A DNA stretch of 64,000 bases from Lactobacillus taiwanensis DSM 21401 (GCF_001436695.1 NZ_AYZG01000017.1:29764-93763); one strand, 5' to 3'. Counted from the first letter of the stretch, positions 32,537 to 42,527 are shown. Notes: generated from the letters alone by a model not told the origin. Numbers and translations are program-made.

Positions 32537-34393
32537 TTAATCTAATTCTTTTTTACCAGTGTACAACTCGTAGTAGTAACCTTTTTGTTTCAAAAGTTCT
32601 TCATGGGTACCACGTTCAATAATATGACCATGGTCTAGAACCAAAATAAGATCTGAGTTAACAATTGTTGATAAACGGTGAGCAATAACAAAACTTGTCC
32701 TACCAGCAAGTAAGTTGTCCATACCGGCTTGAACCATACGTTCAGTTCTAGTATCAATACTTGAAGTTGCTTCATCTAGAATCATTACCGGTTCATCCGC
32801 AATCATCGCTCTAGCAATACTGAGCAGTTGCATTTGGCCTTGCGACAAATCGCCGCCATCACCATCAATTACAGTTTCATATCCGTCATCAAGTTCATGA
32901 ATAAACTCATCTGCATGTGCTAAACGCGCAGCTTGATATACTTCATCATCACTAGCATCAGGTTTACCAAAACGAATATTATCCATAATAGTTCCAGTAA
33001 AGAGGTGAGTTTCTTGTAAAACAATCGACAAAGAATGTCTCAAATCATTTTTTCTAATTTGAGAAATTGGAACACCATCATAGGTTATCTTTCCGGATTG
33101 AATCTCATAGAAGCGGTTAAGCATGTTAGAAATAGTCGTCTTGCCTGCTCCCGTTTCACCAACCAAAGCGACTTTCATACCAGGTTTGGCATTGATATTA
33201 ATATCATACAAGATTTGATGTTCTGGAACATATGAGAAGTTAACGTGATCAAAGACAATGTGACCTTTAATTGGAACTTTTTTAATATCGCCATTCTTTT
33301 CTGGCACATCCCAGTACCAGCTATTCTTAACTTCTTGATTAGGAGACATAATAACATCCCCATTATCAATTTCAGATGGTTCATCTTCTAGTGCAAAAAT
33401 TCTTTGAGCACCAGCTAAAGCTAGAACAATTGAGTTCAATTGCTGTGAAATTTGAGCAATTGGCATACTAAATTGACGCGATAACTGTAAGAATGAAGCA
33501 ATTGCACCTAAGGTTAGTGGAGCCCAACCATTAATTGCAGCTGCTCCTCCAATAAATGCAATTAATACATATAATAAGTTTCCCATGTTACCCATAATTG
33601 GGAATAGGATTGTTGCATATGTATTAGCTTTTCCAGAAGCTCCACGTAACTCTTCGTTAAACTTATCAAACCCTTCTTCAGCTTCAGGTTCATGAGAGAA
33701 GACCTTAATAACTTTTAAACCATTAAGCATCTCTTCGTTATAACCATTGATTTGTCCTAATTTATTCTGTTGTACTTTGAAGTAATAACTAGATTTAATA
33801 GTTAAAAATCTAACAATTCCAAATGATAAAGCAAAAATAATAAATGAGAATAAAGTTAGTTGCCAGCTTAAACTAAACATGGCTACAATAACAAAAATCA
33901 AACTCAATGCTGAATTTAAGAATTGCGGCAATGACTGCGAAATCATTTGCATCAAGGTATCAATATCGTTAGTATAACGACTCATGATATCCCCATAATT
34001 ATTTTGATCAAAATAAGCAATTGGCAAAGATTCCATATGAGCAAATGTTTCATTACGGACACGGAACTGAACTTTTTGAGCTAAAACACCCATTAACATA
34101 CTGAAAAGATAGTTAGAGATGAAGCCAATTGCATAAATCCCAAGCATTACCAAAATTGCGTTTAGAAGTGGGCCATAATTCGGAACTTTTTCATGTAAGA
34201 GTGGTGTTACGTAAGTATCAATCAGTCGCTCAATAAATAGCGATCCAATTACAGCAGAAGCAGCTGCTAAAACAATAGTAATTATTGAAACAACTAGCAT
34301 CCAAGGGCTAGTTGTCAAAACTAATTTTAATAAACGACCAAGGACTTTTATCCTGTTTCCTTTAGGTTGTGTTCTTTCTTTTACTTGATCCAT
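32537..34393 (-). CDS. ABC multidrug exporter half-transporter, catalytic-site subunit (LmrD-like)
   Basis: 618 residues: six helices, then an ABC domain with an intact Walker A GETGAGKTT, signature LSQGQ and Walker B VMILDEATSSID ending in the catalytic Glu. Inserted between helices and ABC domain is a charged segment near residues 330-375. In heterodimeric exporters such as LmrCD or BmrCD one partner has an intact catalytic carboxylate and the other does not; this is the partner with Glu. The upstream half-transporter begins 14 bases away, so the two are one operon. Substrates are probably amphipathic drugs or lipids. Confidence 0.87.
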   Translation of the reverse strand: MDQVKERTQPKGNRIKVLGRLLKLVLTTSPWMLVVSIITIVLAAASAVIGSLFIERLIDTYVTPLLHEKVPNYGPLLNAILVMLGIYAIGFISNYLFSMLMGVLAQKVQFRVRNETFAHMESLPIAYFDQNNYGDIMSRYTNDIDTLMQMISQSLPQFLNSALSLIFVIVAMFSLSWQLTLFSFIIFALSFGIVRFLTIKSSYYFKVQQNKLGQINGYNEEMLNGLKVIKVFSHEPEAEEGFDKFNEELRGASGKANTYATILFPIMGNMGNLLYVLIAFIGGAAAINGWAPLTLGAIASFLQLSRQFSMPIAQISQQLNSIVLALAGAQRIFALEDEPSEIDNGDVIMSPNQEVKNSWYWDVPEKNGDIKKVPIKGHIVFDHVNFSYVPEHQILYDININAKPGMKVALVGETGAGKTTISNMLNRFYEIQSGKITYDGVPISQIRKNDLRHSLSIVLQETHLFTGTIMDNIRFGKPDASDDEVYQAARLAHADEFIHELDDGYETVIDGDGGDLSQGQMQLLSIARAMIADEPVMILDEATSSIDTRTERMVQAGMDNLLAGRTSFVIAHRLSTIVNSDLILVLDHGHIIERGTHEELLKQKGYYYELYTGKKELD

Positions 34394-34406
34394 AACTTAC
34401 TCTCAC

Positions 34407-36137
34407 CTACTCCCCCGCATTATTTTCTTCTTGGAACTTAGCAATTGAACGATAAAGTTCATTGGTTTTCATTAATTCTTCGTGTGTTCCAATTGCTTGA
34501 ATCTTACCGTGTTCCATAACAATAATTCGATCGGCATCTTTAATGGAAACTACTCTTTGAGAAATAATAATCTTAGTAGTATGAGGCATGTCTTTTGCCA
34601 AAGATTCACGAATTTCACGCTCAGTTGTCGTATCCACAGCAGAGGTTGAATCATCTAGAATTAAAATTTCTGGATTCTTCAAAAGTGCACGAGCAATAGT
34701 CAGACGTTGTTTTTGTCCACCCGAAACATTATTCCCGCCTTGTTCAATCATTGTATTGTAGCCATCTGGCATTTCACGAATAAAGCCATCTGCATGAGCA
34801 ACCTTAGCTGCAACTACAACTTCTTCATGTGTTGCATTTTCGTTTCCCCATTTTAGGTTTTCTTCAACAGTTCCACTAAACAAAACATTCTTTTGTAAAA
34901 CCATTGCAACTTTATCACGAAGGGCCTTCAATTCGTATGATTTAACATTATGGCCAGCTACTCTAACTGCACCAGACGTTACATCGTAAAGACGAGGAAT
35001 CATTGAAACTAAAGTTGATTTAGATGATCCAGTCTCACCGATAATACCGATTGTTTCCCCAGGGGTAATATGTAAGTTAATATCCTCTAAAGCATAGTGC
35101 TTTTCATCTGGTGAGTATTTGAAGTTAACATGATCAAAAATAATATCTCCATTAGTTACGTCTTTAAGAGGTTTACGTGGATTTTCGATTGCTGGCTTTT
35201 CGGTTAAGACAGCTGCAATACGTTTACCACTAGCTTCAGAAATAACTAATTGTGTAGTGATCATAGCTAAAATATTTAAACTAAACAAAACAGAGTTTGA
35301 ATACGAAAACATAGAAACTAATTGTCCAGTTTGTAAACTTCCACCAACGATTTCTTTGGCACCAAACCAACAGATTGCTAAAGTTGAAATATTAAGAACT
35401 GCCATTACAACTAACGCATTAAGTGACATAATCTTTTGCGCAGTTGAGAAAAGTTTATAAATAAAACCAGATGACTTTTCAAACTTTTCAATTTGGGCTT
35501 CTTCTTGAACATAAGTCTTTACTTCTCTAATTCCGCGAATATTTTCACGAACATCTTGGTTCATTGCATCATATCCTCTAAAAATACGTGGGAAGTAAGG
35601 ATATGCACTTTTAATAATTAATGCTAAAATCAAGACAAAAATTGGGGCAATTACCACAAAGATTAAAGATAATCTAGGACTGATAATGATTGACATAATA
35701 ATTGAAAAAACTAGCATTAATGGCGCACGAACAGCAATTCTAATAAGCATTTGATATGCGTTTTGAACATTAGTTACGTCTGTTGTTAGACGTGTTACCA
35801 AACTAGCACTAGAAAACTTATCGATATTACTAAAAGAAAAATCTTGAATATGATAAAACATATCTTTTCTTAAATTAGCTGCAAATCCCGCCGCTGCATG
35901 TGCAGAAACATAACTAGCACTTGCACCTAATGCTAAAGAAATTAAAGTTAATACAAAAAGAATTAGGCCCCATTTATTGATATAGCCCATATTCCCTTTC
36001 ATAATTCCCCTATCAATTAGAATACCAACCAAGTACGGGATCAGCATTTCAATTAAAGCTTCACCTGCAACCAGGACTGGGGAAGTCAACGACAATTTTT
36101 TGTATTGTCTAATTGACTTACGTAACTCATTAACCAT
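34407..36137 (-). CDS. ABC multidrug exporter half-transporter, degenerate-site subunit (LmrC-like)
   Basis: 576 residues: six helices and an ABC domain. The Walker A reads GETGSSKST, where the second Gly of GxGK is Ser, and the Walker B ends LILDDSTSAVD with Asp in place of the catalytic Glu. The signature VSGGQKQR is intact. These two substitutions mark it as the non-catalytic partner of a heterodimer. The Ser in Walker A is rarer than the Asp and may be strain- or clade-specific. Begins with ATG behind GGGGG. Neighbour of the intact LmrD-like gene. Confidence 0.87.
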   Translation of the reverse strand: MVNELRKSIRQYKKLSLTSPVLVAGEALIEMLIPYLVGILIDRGIMKGNMGYINKWGLILFVLTLISLALGASASYVSAHAAAGFAANLRKDMFYHIQDFSFSNIDKFSSASLVTRLTTDVTNVQNAYQMLIRIAVRAPLMLVFSIIMSIIISPRLSLIFVVIAPIFVLILALIIKSAYPYFPRIFRGYDAMNQDVRENIRGIREVKTYVQEEAQIEKFEKSSGFIYKLFSTAQKIMSLNALVVMAVLNISTLAICWFGAKEIVGGSLQTGQLVSMFSYSNSVLFSLNILAMITTQLVISEASGKRIAAVLTEKPAIENPRKPLKDVTNGDIIFDHVNFKYSPDEKHYALEDINLHITPGETIGIIGETGSSKSTLVSMIPRLYDVTSGAVRVAGHNVKSYELKALRDKVAMVLQKNVLFSGTVEENLKWGNENATHEEVVVAAKVAHADGFIREMPDGYNTMIEQGGNNVSGGQKQRLTIARALLKNPEILILDDSTSAVDTTTEREIRESLAKDMPHTTKIIISQRVVSIKDADRIIVMEHGKIQAIGTHEELMKTNELYRSIAKFQEENNAGE

Positions 36138-36165
36138 ATAAAACCCCCGTTCTTTACTTAAAAAA

Positions 36166-36200
36166 GATAAAAATAAATAGACGCCTCGCGCCGTCTATTC
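36166..36200 (-). terminator. Terminator of the rsmG-to-DUF1129 cluster
   Basis: AATAGACG and CGTCTATT arms around GCGCGAGG, followed by T-rich sequence on the minus strand, 73 bases after the DUF1129 stop. Confidence 0.75.
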
Positions 36201-36272
36201 ACTCCCCTAACCAATAAATTATTTGTTATCTTTATTTATACTGTAGACTAATTTAAATAAATAGTCACGCTT

Positions 36273-37106
36273 TTAATTTCGACGATTTTGTCTTCTAGCG
36301 GCAATTTCATTTTGACGCTTAATTTGCAATGGATCAACAACATGGTATTTTTGACGGAACCATCTGCGAACAAAGAAGGCAATTACCGCTAATACAATGT
36401 AAACCCATGGGTTTAATACAGGATTAATCACTCGCATAAATGGCATTGTTGTAAATTGAATCCAAACCATTATGATTCCGACTAAAAATACACCTATCAA
36501 AATAATTTGCCACATTGGTGGACGTTTACTTTTATCCCTAGTAATTAACTCAGTGTAGTATGCCATTAAAATACCAAATAAAATTGTAACTGATGCAACA
36601 GTTAAAATACCCAATTGTTGCATACGATCTTGTTGCTTAGAACTGTTGCTAAATAGTTGTACTACACCAAAAAATCCAGCAAAGATAACAAAGTATAACA
36701 AACTATTATCTACGGCATGCATCCAAAACTTAGTCTTAGGTGCTTCTTTTTTAGGATTAGCAATTTCGATTGCTTTTTCTCTTGGAGCTTTTTGATATAA
36801 GTTAGATGCTGGAATTCCTTTACGTTGCGCAACAATAATTTCTGGCAAAATTTGATCAATTGCTGGCTCTACTTGATCCATAGTATAGTTTTGATCTTCT
36901 GTCAAAAACTTCTCCAAACGAAAAATGTAATCTTGGTTTTTATTACTCAACTTATTACGCAATTCTTTCGGAGACATCTTTTTAATCTCTTCATCACGAG
37001 CATTTTGTTCATGTGCCTTTTTTAATTTTTCTTGTTGCGCATTACCTGCTGTTGAGTTCTTGGCAGCTTCAGTATTTTTACTTTTATTTTGATCTTTTGG
37101 ATCCAT
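36273..37106 (-). CDS. DUF1129 membrane protein
   Basis: 277 residues. A charged soluble N-terminus contains SPKELRNKLSNKNQDYIFRLEKFL, split here only by spacing from the DUF1129 signature, then about five helices from residue 125 and a basic C-terminus (FVRRWFRQKYH). DUF1129 proteins are common beside ychF in lactobacilli and have no known function. It starts 11 bases after the ychF stop. Position at the end of an origin-type cluster suggests no special role by itself. Confidence 0.75.
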   Translation of the reverse strand: MDPKDQNKSKNTEAAKNSTAGNAQQEKLKKAHEQNARDEEIKKMSPKELRNKLSNKNQDYIFRLEKFLTEDQNYTMDQVEPAIDQILPEIIVAQRKGIPASNLYQKAPREKAIEIANPKKEAPKTKFWMHAVDNSLLYFVIFAGFFGVVQLFSNSSKQQDRMQQLGILTVASVTILFGILMAYYTELITRDKSKRPPMWQIILIGVFLVGIIMVWIQFTTMPFMRVINPVLNPWVYIVLAVIAFFVRRWFRQKYHVVDPLQIKRQNEIAARRQNRRN

Positions 37107-37117
37107 TCAACAAACTC

Positions 37118-38218
37118 CTAAACATTAAATCTAAATTCAATAATATCCCCATCTTGAACTACATAATCTTTTCCTTCAAGACGAAGCTTTCCAGCTTCTT
37201 TAACTTTTTGCATGGTTTCAAGCTCATTTAAATCATCAAATGAAACAACTTCTGCTCGAATGAATCCACGTTCAAAGTCTGAGTGAATAACACCTGCAAC
37301 TTGTGGTGCTTTCATGCCTTCATGGAAAGTCCATGCACGAGTCTCAGGACCACCAGCAGTAAAGAAAGTACGAAGGCCTAAAATGTGGTAAGCAGCCTTA
37401 ATCAAGCGATCAAGTCCAGACTCTTCAACGCCTTCCATTTCAAGAAATTCTTTTCTTTCATCTTCATCCATTGAAGCAATTTCTTCTTCAGTAGCTGCAC
37501 TAATTCCTAAGGCCTCTGCATTTTCACTTTCAGCATGCTTTTTAACAATTTGGTAGTACTTGTCACTTTCTGGATCAGCCATTGAACTTTCAGCAATATT
37601 AGCAACATAAATAACTGGCTTAGAAGTAAGTAAGAATAGTCCCTTAACGATCTTTTGTTCATCTTCATTAAAGTCAATTGAACGAGCCGCCTTACCTTCT
37701 TCAAGAACTGGCTTTAATTTATTTAAAACAGCTAATTCAGCTTTAGCTTCCTTATCGTCTTGTTGAGCAACCTTTTGAACTTTTCCAATTCTACGGTTAA
37801 CTGCATCTAAGTCCGCAATTGCTAATTCCAGATTAATTGTGTTGATATCTTCTTCCGGATCAACCTTACCAGTAACTGAGGTAATGTTGTCATCATCAAA
37901 AGCACGAACAACGTGAACAATTGCATCGGTTTGGCGGATATTTTCAAGGAACTTATTTCCAAGTCCTTCACCTTTTGATGCACCTTTTACTAAACCAGCA
38001 ATATCAGTAAATTCAAATGTAGTATGAACAATCTTCTTAGCTGGAATTAATTCTTGAATACGAGCTAGACGACTATCTGGAACTTCAACCATCCCCACAT
38101 TTGGCTCGATTGTGGCAAATGGATAGTTTGCCATTTCGGCACCAGCTTTAGTAATCGCGTTAAACAAAGTAGATTTACCTACATTTGGTAATCCAACAAT
38201 ACCTGCAGTTAATGACAT
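37118..38218 (-). CDS. ychF: Obg-like ATPase YchF
   Basis: 366 residues. G1 loop GLPNVGKST, G3 DIAGLVKGASKGEGLG, the NIAE motif in place of NKxD that gives ATP rather than GTP preference, a coiled-coil insert around 130-170, and a C-terminal TGS-like domain ending YVVQDGDIIEFRFNV. A ribosome-associated ATPase of the OLA1 group. RBS AGGAG. Followed by the DUF1129 gene. Confidence 0.93.
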   Translation of the reverse strand: MSLTAGIVGLPNVGKSTLFNAITKAGAEMANYPFATIEPNVGMVEVPDSRLARIQELIPAKKIVHTTFEFTDIAGLVKGASKGEGLGNKFLENIRQTDAIVHVVRAFDDDNITSVTGKVDPEEDINTINLELAIADLDAVNRRIGKVQKVAQQDDKEAKAELAVLNKLKPVLEEGKAARSIDFNEDEQKIVKGLFLLTSKPVIYVANIAESSMADPESDKYYQIVKKHAESENAEALGISAATEEEIASMDEDERKEFLEMEGVEESGLDRLIKAAYHILGLRTFFTAGGPETRAWTFHEGMKAPQVAGVIHSDFERGFIRAEVVSFDDLNELETMQKVKEAGKLRLEGKDYVVQDGDIIEFRFNV

Positions 38219-38240
38219 ATTATTCTCCTCTTAATTGATT

Positions 38241-38489
38241 TTATTCAAAGTGCGGTACAGCAATATTTTCCTTTGGAACATAATGTTCTTCTTTTAAGTT
38301 AACAGGATCATTTGCTGCATGCAGCACTTTTTTTAATTTTTTATTGAATTCTGCTCGAGGCATCATAATTAAATGACCACACCCTAAGCACTTAATGCGA
38401 ATGTCTGCACCCATTCGCAAGATTTCCCACTTATTTTCACCACATGCATGTGGTTTTTTCATCTGTACTACATCGCCCAAATGATACAT
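38241..38489 (-). CDS. DUF951 family small protein (82 aa)
   Basis: DUF951 signature: YHLGDVVQMKKPHACGENKWEI, with a later IKCLGCGHLIMMPR, so Cys-x(n)-Cys-x2-Cys residues suggest zinc binding and the fold is small and beta-rich. In Firmicutes it typically lies between parB and ychF, as here. No function is established. Confidence 0.88.
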   Translation of the reverse strand: MYHLGDVVQMKKPHACGENKWEILRMGADIRIKCLGCGHLIMMPRAEFNKKLKKVLHAANDPVNLKEEHYVPKENIAVPHFE

Positions 38490-38509
38490 GAAAAATCAAC
38501 TCCTATTAA

Positions 38510-39391
38510 TTATTTATCTAAATTAATTCCTAGTAAATCCAAAATTCGATTTAATTCATCCGTTGATGCAAAATCAATGGCTAAATGACCATTTCCTTTT
38601 TTGCCTTCGGTAATATTTACACTAGTACCAAATTTATCAGTTAATTGAGACTCACTAGCCCGAATGAAAGCAGATTTTTTAATAGACTTTTTCTTGGGCT
38701 TCTTTTCTTTTTCGTTTAATTTAGCTACTAATGACTCTAATTGACGGACAGTGATTCCATTCTTAACTACTTTTCGAGCTAGGTCATCAATACCATCTTT
38801 ATCTTTTAATCCCAGCAGAGTTCTTGCTTGACCCATTGATAGTTCTCCTCTTTGGAGAAGACGCTTAGTTTTTTGTGGCAGGGTAAGCAAACGAAGATAG
38901 TTAGCAATATATGGTCGAGACTTTCCTAATCTTTTTGAAACTTCAGCTTGAGTTAAGCCCAGATTCTTTTGAAGCATTTCATAAGCTTGAGCTTCTTCTA
39001 AAGGTGTCAGATCTTCACGTTGCAAGTTTTCCAAAACTGCAACTTCCATCATTTGTGCTTCATCAAATTTACGAATAATAGCTGGAATTGTTTTTTTCTT
39101 AGCTAATTTGGAAGCACGAAAACGTCGCTCACCCGCAATAATCTCGTAACCATTAACTGATTTACGAATAATAATTGGCTGAAAGACGCCATTTTCTTTA
39201 ATGGATTCAGAGAGTTCCTTTAAGCTTTTATTATCAAACGTTTTTCTAGGTTGATAAGGATTGGGTCTAATTTCATCTAAAGGAATTTCTGTAATTTCTT
39301 CAGTTTCTTGAACTTGCGGGCTTTCATCAAATAAAGCTTCTAATCCACGTCCAAGACCACGTTTTTTAGGTTCTTTAGAGTTTTTTACCAT
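38510..39391 (-). CDS. parB: Chromosome-partitioning protein ParB (Spo0J)
   Basis: 293 residues. ParB/Sulfiredoxin-like N-terminus ends with the CTP-binding motif GERRFRA, then a helix-turn-helix (SKRLGKSRPYIANYLRLL) and a C-terminal dimer region with LNRILDLLGI. It binds parS DNA and spreads as a CTP-dependent clamp in partner with ParA. Overlaps parA by 17 bases. Second ParB-like protein in the cluster besides Noc. Confidence 0.92.
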   Translation of the reverse strand: MVKNSKEPKKRGLGRGLEALFDESPQVQETEEITEIPLDEIRPNPYQPRKTFDNKSLKELSESIKENGVFQPIIIRKSVNGYEIIAGERRFRASKLAKKKTIPAIIRKFDEAQMMEVAVLENLQREDLTPLEEAQAYEMLQKNLGLTQAEVSKRLGKSRPYIANYLRLLTLPQKTKRLLQRGELSMGQARTLLGLKDKDGIDDLARKVVKNGITVRQLESLVAKLNEKEKKPKKKSIKKSAFIRASESQLTDKFGTSVNITEGKKGNGHLAIDFASTDELNRILDLLGINLDK

Positions 39392-40148
39392 GAGCTTTCA
39401 ACACCTCTTTTGCTAAGGAATCATACACTTGTGAGCCCCGAGATTTCGGCGCATATTCTGTAATTGGTTGACCATAACTTGGTGCTTCTGCCAATTTAGT
39501 AATTCTCGGAATAATGGTTTTATAAACTTTTTTATTAAAGTAGGATTGTACTTCCTTAACAACTTCTGCACCTAAATTAGTTCTTGCATCAAGCATTGTT
39601 AAAAGAACTCCTTCAACGCCTAAGTTTTTATTAAAATGCTTTTGAACTAAGCGAATTGTATTCAACAGCTGACTTAAGCCTTCCATTGCATAATATTCGC
39701 TTTGAACTGGGATTAAAATTGAATCTGAAGCCGTAAAAGCATTAATTGAAAGTTGTCCTAAAGAAGGTGGACAATCAATTAAAATAAAATCATATTCATG
39801 ACTTACCTCATCAATTCCTTGTTTTAATCTAGTTTCACGAGCCATCATTGAAGTTAATTCCATCTCAGCACCAGCTAATTGTATCGTAGCTGGAACTGCA
39901 TCAAGATTCTTAGTCTCAGTATGATGAATTGTTTCAGACAAAGAAATTTCATCAATTAAAACATTATAGATATCCTTATCTACAGAAGATTTTTCAATGC
40001 CTAAACCAGATGTCGCATTTCCTTGCGGATCAATATCAACAATTAAAACTTTATAACCATGATTTGCAATACTGGCACCTAAATTAATTGTTGTAGTTGT
40101 TTTACCAACGCCGCCTTTTTGATTGGCAACCGAAATAATTTGAACCAT
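39375..40148 (-). CDS. parA: ParA-family ATPase (Soj)
   Basis: 257 residues. The deviant Walker A VANQKGGVGKTTTTINL and Walker A-prime IDCPPSLG of ParA/MinD proteins are intact, with LIVDIDPQGNATSGLG. Membrane-associated or nucleoid-binding ATPase for chromosome segregation with ParB. Start ATG behind AAAGGGG and 14 bases after noc. Confidence 0.93.
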   Translation of the reverse strand: MVQIISVANQKGGVGKTTTTINLGASIANHGYKVLIVDIDPQGNATSGLGIEKSSVDKDIYNVLIDEISLSETIHHTETKNLDAVPATIQLAGAEMELTSMMARETRLKQGIDEVSHEYDFILIDCPPSLGQLSINAFTASDSILIPVQSEYYAMEGLSQLLNTIRLVQKHFNKNLGVEGVLLTMLDARTNLGAEVVKEVQSYFNKKVYKTIIPRITKLAEAPSYGQPITEYAPKSRGSQVYDSLAKEVLKAHGKKL

Positions 40149-40162
40149 ATTTACCCCTTTGC

Positions 40163-41044
40163 TTACTTTTTAAGCAATTCAATAGTAATCTTATAGGAAT
40201 CTCCCTTTTTATCTTCTTTATATTTCACAGTCATTCCTGAATCTTTTGCCATCTTAATTGCTTTTTTAATGGTATTTATTTGTACTTTAAAGTCATTAGC
40301 TGTTCGAACTTGGACCTTTTTCTTAGCTTTTTTCTCTTTTTTAGGTTTATCTGCTTGAAGTTCTTCCTCTTTAGCCTTTTCTTGTGCTTCAAAATAACCA
40401 TCAAGATCTTTTACCATCTTTTCGGTTTCTTTTACTGTTAAACCATTCTTAACAATTTCACTAACAGCAGTATCTTGATCTTCTCCATTCAAAGCTAAAA
40501 GAGCACGTCCATGCCGTTGTGAGATTTTCTTATCAATTAAAAAGCCTTGTACTTTTGGTGTAAGCTTGAGCAATCTAATTTTATTAGCAATATAAGATTG
40601 AGTCTTACCCATTTGAGCAGCCAATTCGGTTTGAGTTAAGTTATTAACCTTCATTAATTGAACATAAGCTTGCGCTTCATCAATTGGATTAAGATTTTCA
40701 CGTTGTAGATTTTCAACTAAAGCCAAGGAGGCTGCTTTTTCATCATCCATATCTTCAACAATTGCTGGAATTTTAGCCCAATTTAATGACTGAGCAGCAC
40801 GGAAACGACGTTCTCCAGCAATGATTTCATACTCTCCCTCAGGACCATCAGCGGGCTTGCGAAGAATAATAGGTTGTAATAGCCCTTGTTCTTTTAGAGT
40901 AGCAGCTAATTCTTCAATTGATTCATCACTAAAAGTATGACGTGGCTGATAGCGATTAGGAATAATTTTATCTAATTCAATCTCTTGAACCTGCTTACTT
41001 TCAGGAATCTTTTTTTGACGATTGCCAAATAATGAAAATGCCAT
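40163..41044 (-). CDS. noc: Nucleoid occlusion protein Noc (ParB-like)
   Basis: 293 residues. ParB fold with GERRFRA (CTP site) and a helix-turn-helix at MGKTQSYIANKIRLL. An N-terminal amphipathic start (MAFSLFGNRQKKIPES) is the Noc membrane-targeting helix, and position between rsmG and parA is the classic site of noc. It prevents division over the chromosome when bound to its DNA sites. A Lys/Glu-rich linker lies near residue 230. Confidence 0.85.
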   Translation of the reverse strand: MAFSLFGNRQKKIPESKQVQEIELDKIIPNRYQPRHTFSDESIEELAATLKEQGLLQPIILRKPADGPEGEYEIIAGERRFRAAQSLNWAKIPAIVEDMDDEKAASLALVENLQRENLNPIDEAQAYVQLMKVNNLTQTELAAQMGKTQSYIANKIRLLKLTPKVQGFLIDKKISQRHGRALLALNGEDQDTAVSEIVKNGLTVKETEKMVKDLDGYFEAQEKAKEEELQADKPKKEKKAKKKVQVRTANDFKVQINTIKKAIKMAKDSGMTVKYKEDKKGDSYKITIELLKK

Positions 41045-41066
41045 ATTTCAAATCCCCCAATCAAAT

Positions 41067-41786
41067 TTAAAGTGGTTTTTTATTCGGCGTACCAGCCTGA
41101 CGCGGATATTTCTTTGGTGTAGTCTTTACTTTTTTGACTATGATTAATGTACGCTCATCATCACTATCAGGAAGAGTTAATTCCTTAACGTCTTCAACTT
41201 CTCCCCCTAACACTTCAATTGCATGTTTAGCTTCTGCTAATTCATCTTGTGCCTTAGGTCCTTTTAACGCGACCAGATCTCCATTGACTTTAGTTAATGG
41301 CAAGCAGTATTCACTCAAGACACTCATTCTTGCTACTGCTCGTCCAGTGACTAAATCAAATTTTTCTCGTAAATTTTTATTTTGTCCTGCGTCTTCTGCG
41401 CGACTATGAACTAAAGTAACTTCATCTAAGTCTAAATCATTTACTAATTCGTCTAAAAATTTCAATCGTTTACCCAAAGAATCAACAATTGTAATCCGCA
41501 AGTTAGGACATAAAATTTTAATTGGTAAGGAAGGAAAACCAGCTCCTGCTCCAACATCACACAAGGTCTTTTCGCCTTTAAATAGGTCGGGAAATTCCAA
41601 AAGAGGTGTAATGCTATCAAAAAAATGTTTTAAATAAACCTCGTCTTCATCAGTAATTCTGGTAAGATTAACTTTTTTATTAAATTCAATTAATTTATTA
41701 TAGTATGTCGCAAATTGGCCTTTTTGATTATCACTAAGTTCAAAGCCATATTTTGCGAGTTCTTTTGCAAAAATTTCTGGATTCAT
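41067..41786 (-). CDS. rsmG: 16S rRNA m7G methyltransferase RsmG (GidB)
   Basis: 239 residues. SAM-binding motif [17 protein letters not shown], then [12 protein letters not shown] and [12 protein letters not shown], all as in RsmG, which methylates G527 (E. coli numbering) of 16S rRNA. First gene of the rsmG-noc-parA-parB cluster. The ATG follows GGGTGA. A TTTCAC-CC-GTGAAA palindrome upstream is discussed as a rejected parS. Confidence 0.92.
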   Translation of the reverse strand: MNPEIFAKELAKYGFELSDNQKGQFATYYNKLIEFNKKVNLTRITDEDEVYLKHFFDSITPLLEFPDLFKGEKTLCDVGAGAGFPSLPIKILCPNLRITIVDSLGKRLKFLDELVNDLDLDEVTLVHSRAEDAGQNKNLREKFDLVTGRAVARMSVLSEYCLPLTKVNGDLVALKGPKAQDELAEAKHAIEVLGGEVEDVKELTLPDSDDERTLIIVKKVKTTPKKYPRQAGTPNKKPL

Positions 41787-41932
41787 TTTTCACCCGTGAA
41801 ACCTAGTTTCACACTCCTAATTTACCGCAATTAAAGTCGGTTAACAATACTATTATGATCATAAACTAACGTATTTAATTATGGAGTATTTTTTAAGAAT
41901 CGTCAAAAAACAACTAAGTCCCAAAAAATATG

Positions 41933-41961
41933 TATTTAAATTAAAATCTATAGGCTATAAT
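41933..41961 (+). promoter_or_regulatory. Promoter of cvpA
   Basis: Consensus TATAAT (41956-41961) with a weak TATTTA (41933-41938) 17 bases upstream; an AAAGGAG site follows 15 bases downstream. Confidence 0.5.
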
Positions 41962-41985
41962 GATTAGCAAAAGGAGTTAAATTTC

Positions 41986-42522
41986 ATGATTGTTACGCTT
42001 ATTGTGATTCTTTATCTTGGCTACCAAACTTATAAAGGCTACCAGCTGGGATTTGCTCAACGTGTTATTAATATGATTTTTGGTGCAATTGTATTTGCTG
42101 CTGCCATCCTAGGTCAAAATAGTTTAGGAAATTGGTTCTACGAACAATTTTCAGGGAAACTAGTTCCAACAACTGGCAACATTAGTCTTGAACTAATAGG
42201 ATATCGTTTCTTGGCTTTCTTTGTAATTTGGTTTATTGGAAAGATGATTCTGAAAATATTCAAGGGCTGGCTACCTAAACGTGATCGGACTAAAAAGGGC
42301 ATCAGTAACCTATTAGACAACGTACTTGGTGCACTGGTGTCATTCATTGCTGCTTACTTTCTAGTTTACGTTGCCCTATCGATGTGCCAAGCTTTTCAAA
42401 ATCCTTGGTTTATCCAACAAACAGTGGATTCACCAATTTTACGAGTAATTATTTATAATACTCCAGGACTATCAAATGGTATCTTTAAGACAATTTTTGG
42501 TATTAGTCGTACAGTAGGATAA
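41986..42522 (+). CDS. cvpA: CvpA family membrane protein
   Basis: 178 residues, four helices. The opening VTLIVILYLGYQTYKGYQLGF and the central RFLAFFVIWFIGK with DNVLGALVSFIAAY are typical of CvpA, whose exact role (envelope homeostasis and, in E. coli, colicin V production) is unclear. It is divergent from rsmG and ends in a strong terminator. Confidence 0.82.
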   Translation: MIVTLIVILYLGYQTYKGYQLGFAQRVINMIFGAIVFAAAILGQNSLGNWFYEQFSGKLVPTTGNISLELIGYRFLAFFVIWFIGKMILKIFKGWLPKRDRTKKGISNLLDNVLGALVSFIAAYFLVYVALSMCQAFQNPWFIQQTVDSPILRVIIYNTPGLSNGIFKTIFGISRTVG

Positions 42523-42527
42523 CTCAA

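Noticed and set aside
41782-41805. parS-like TTTCAC-CC-GTGAAA palindrome upstream of rsmG
   Set aside because: Two extra bases separate the half-sites, unlike known parS, and the GGGTGA part serves as the ribosome binding site of rsmG.
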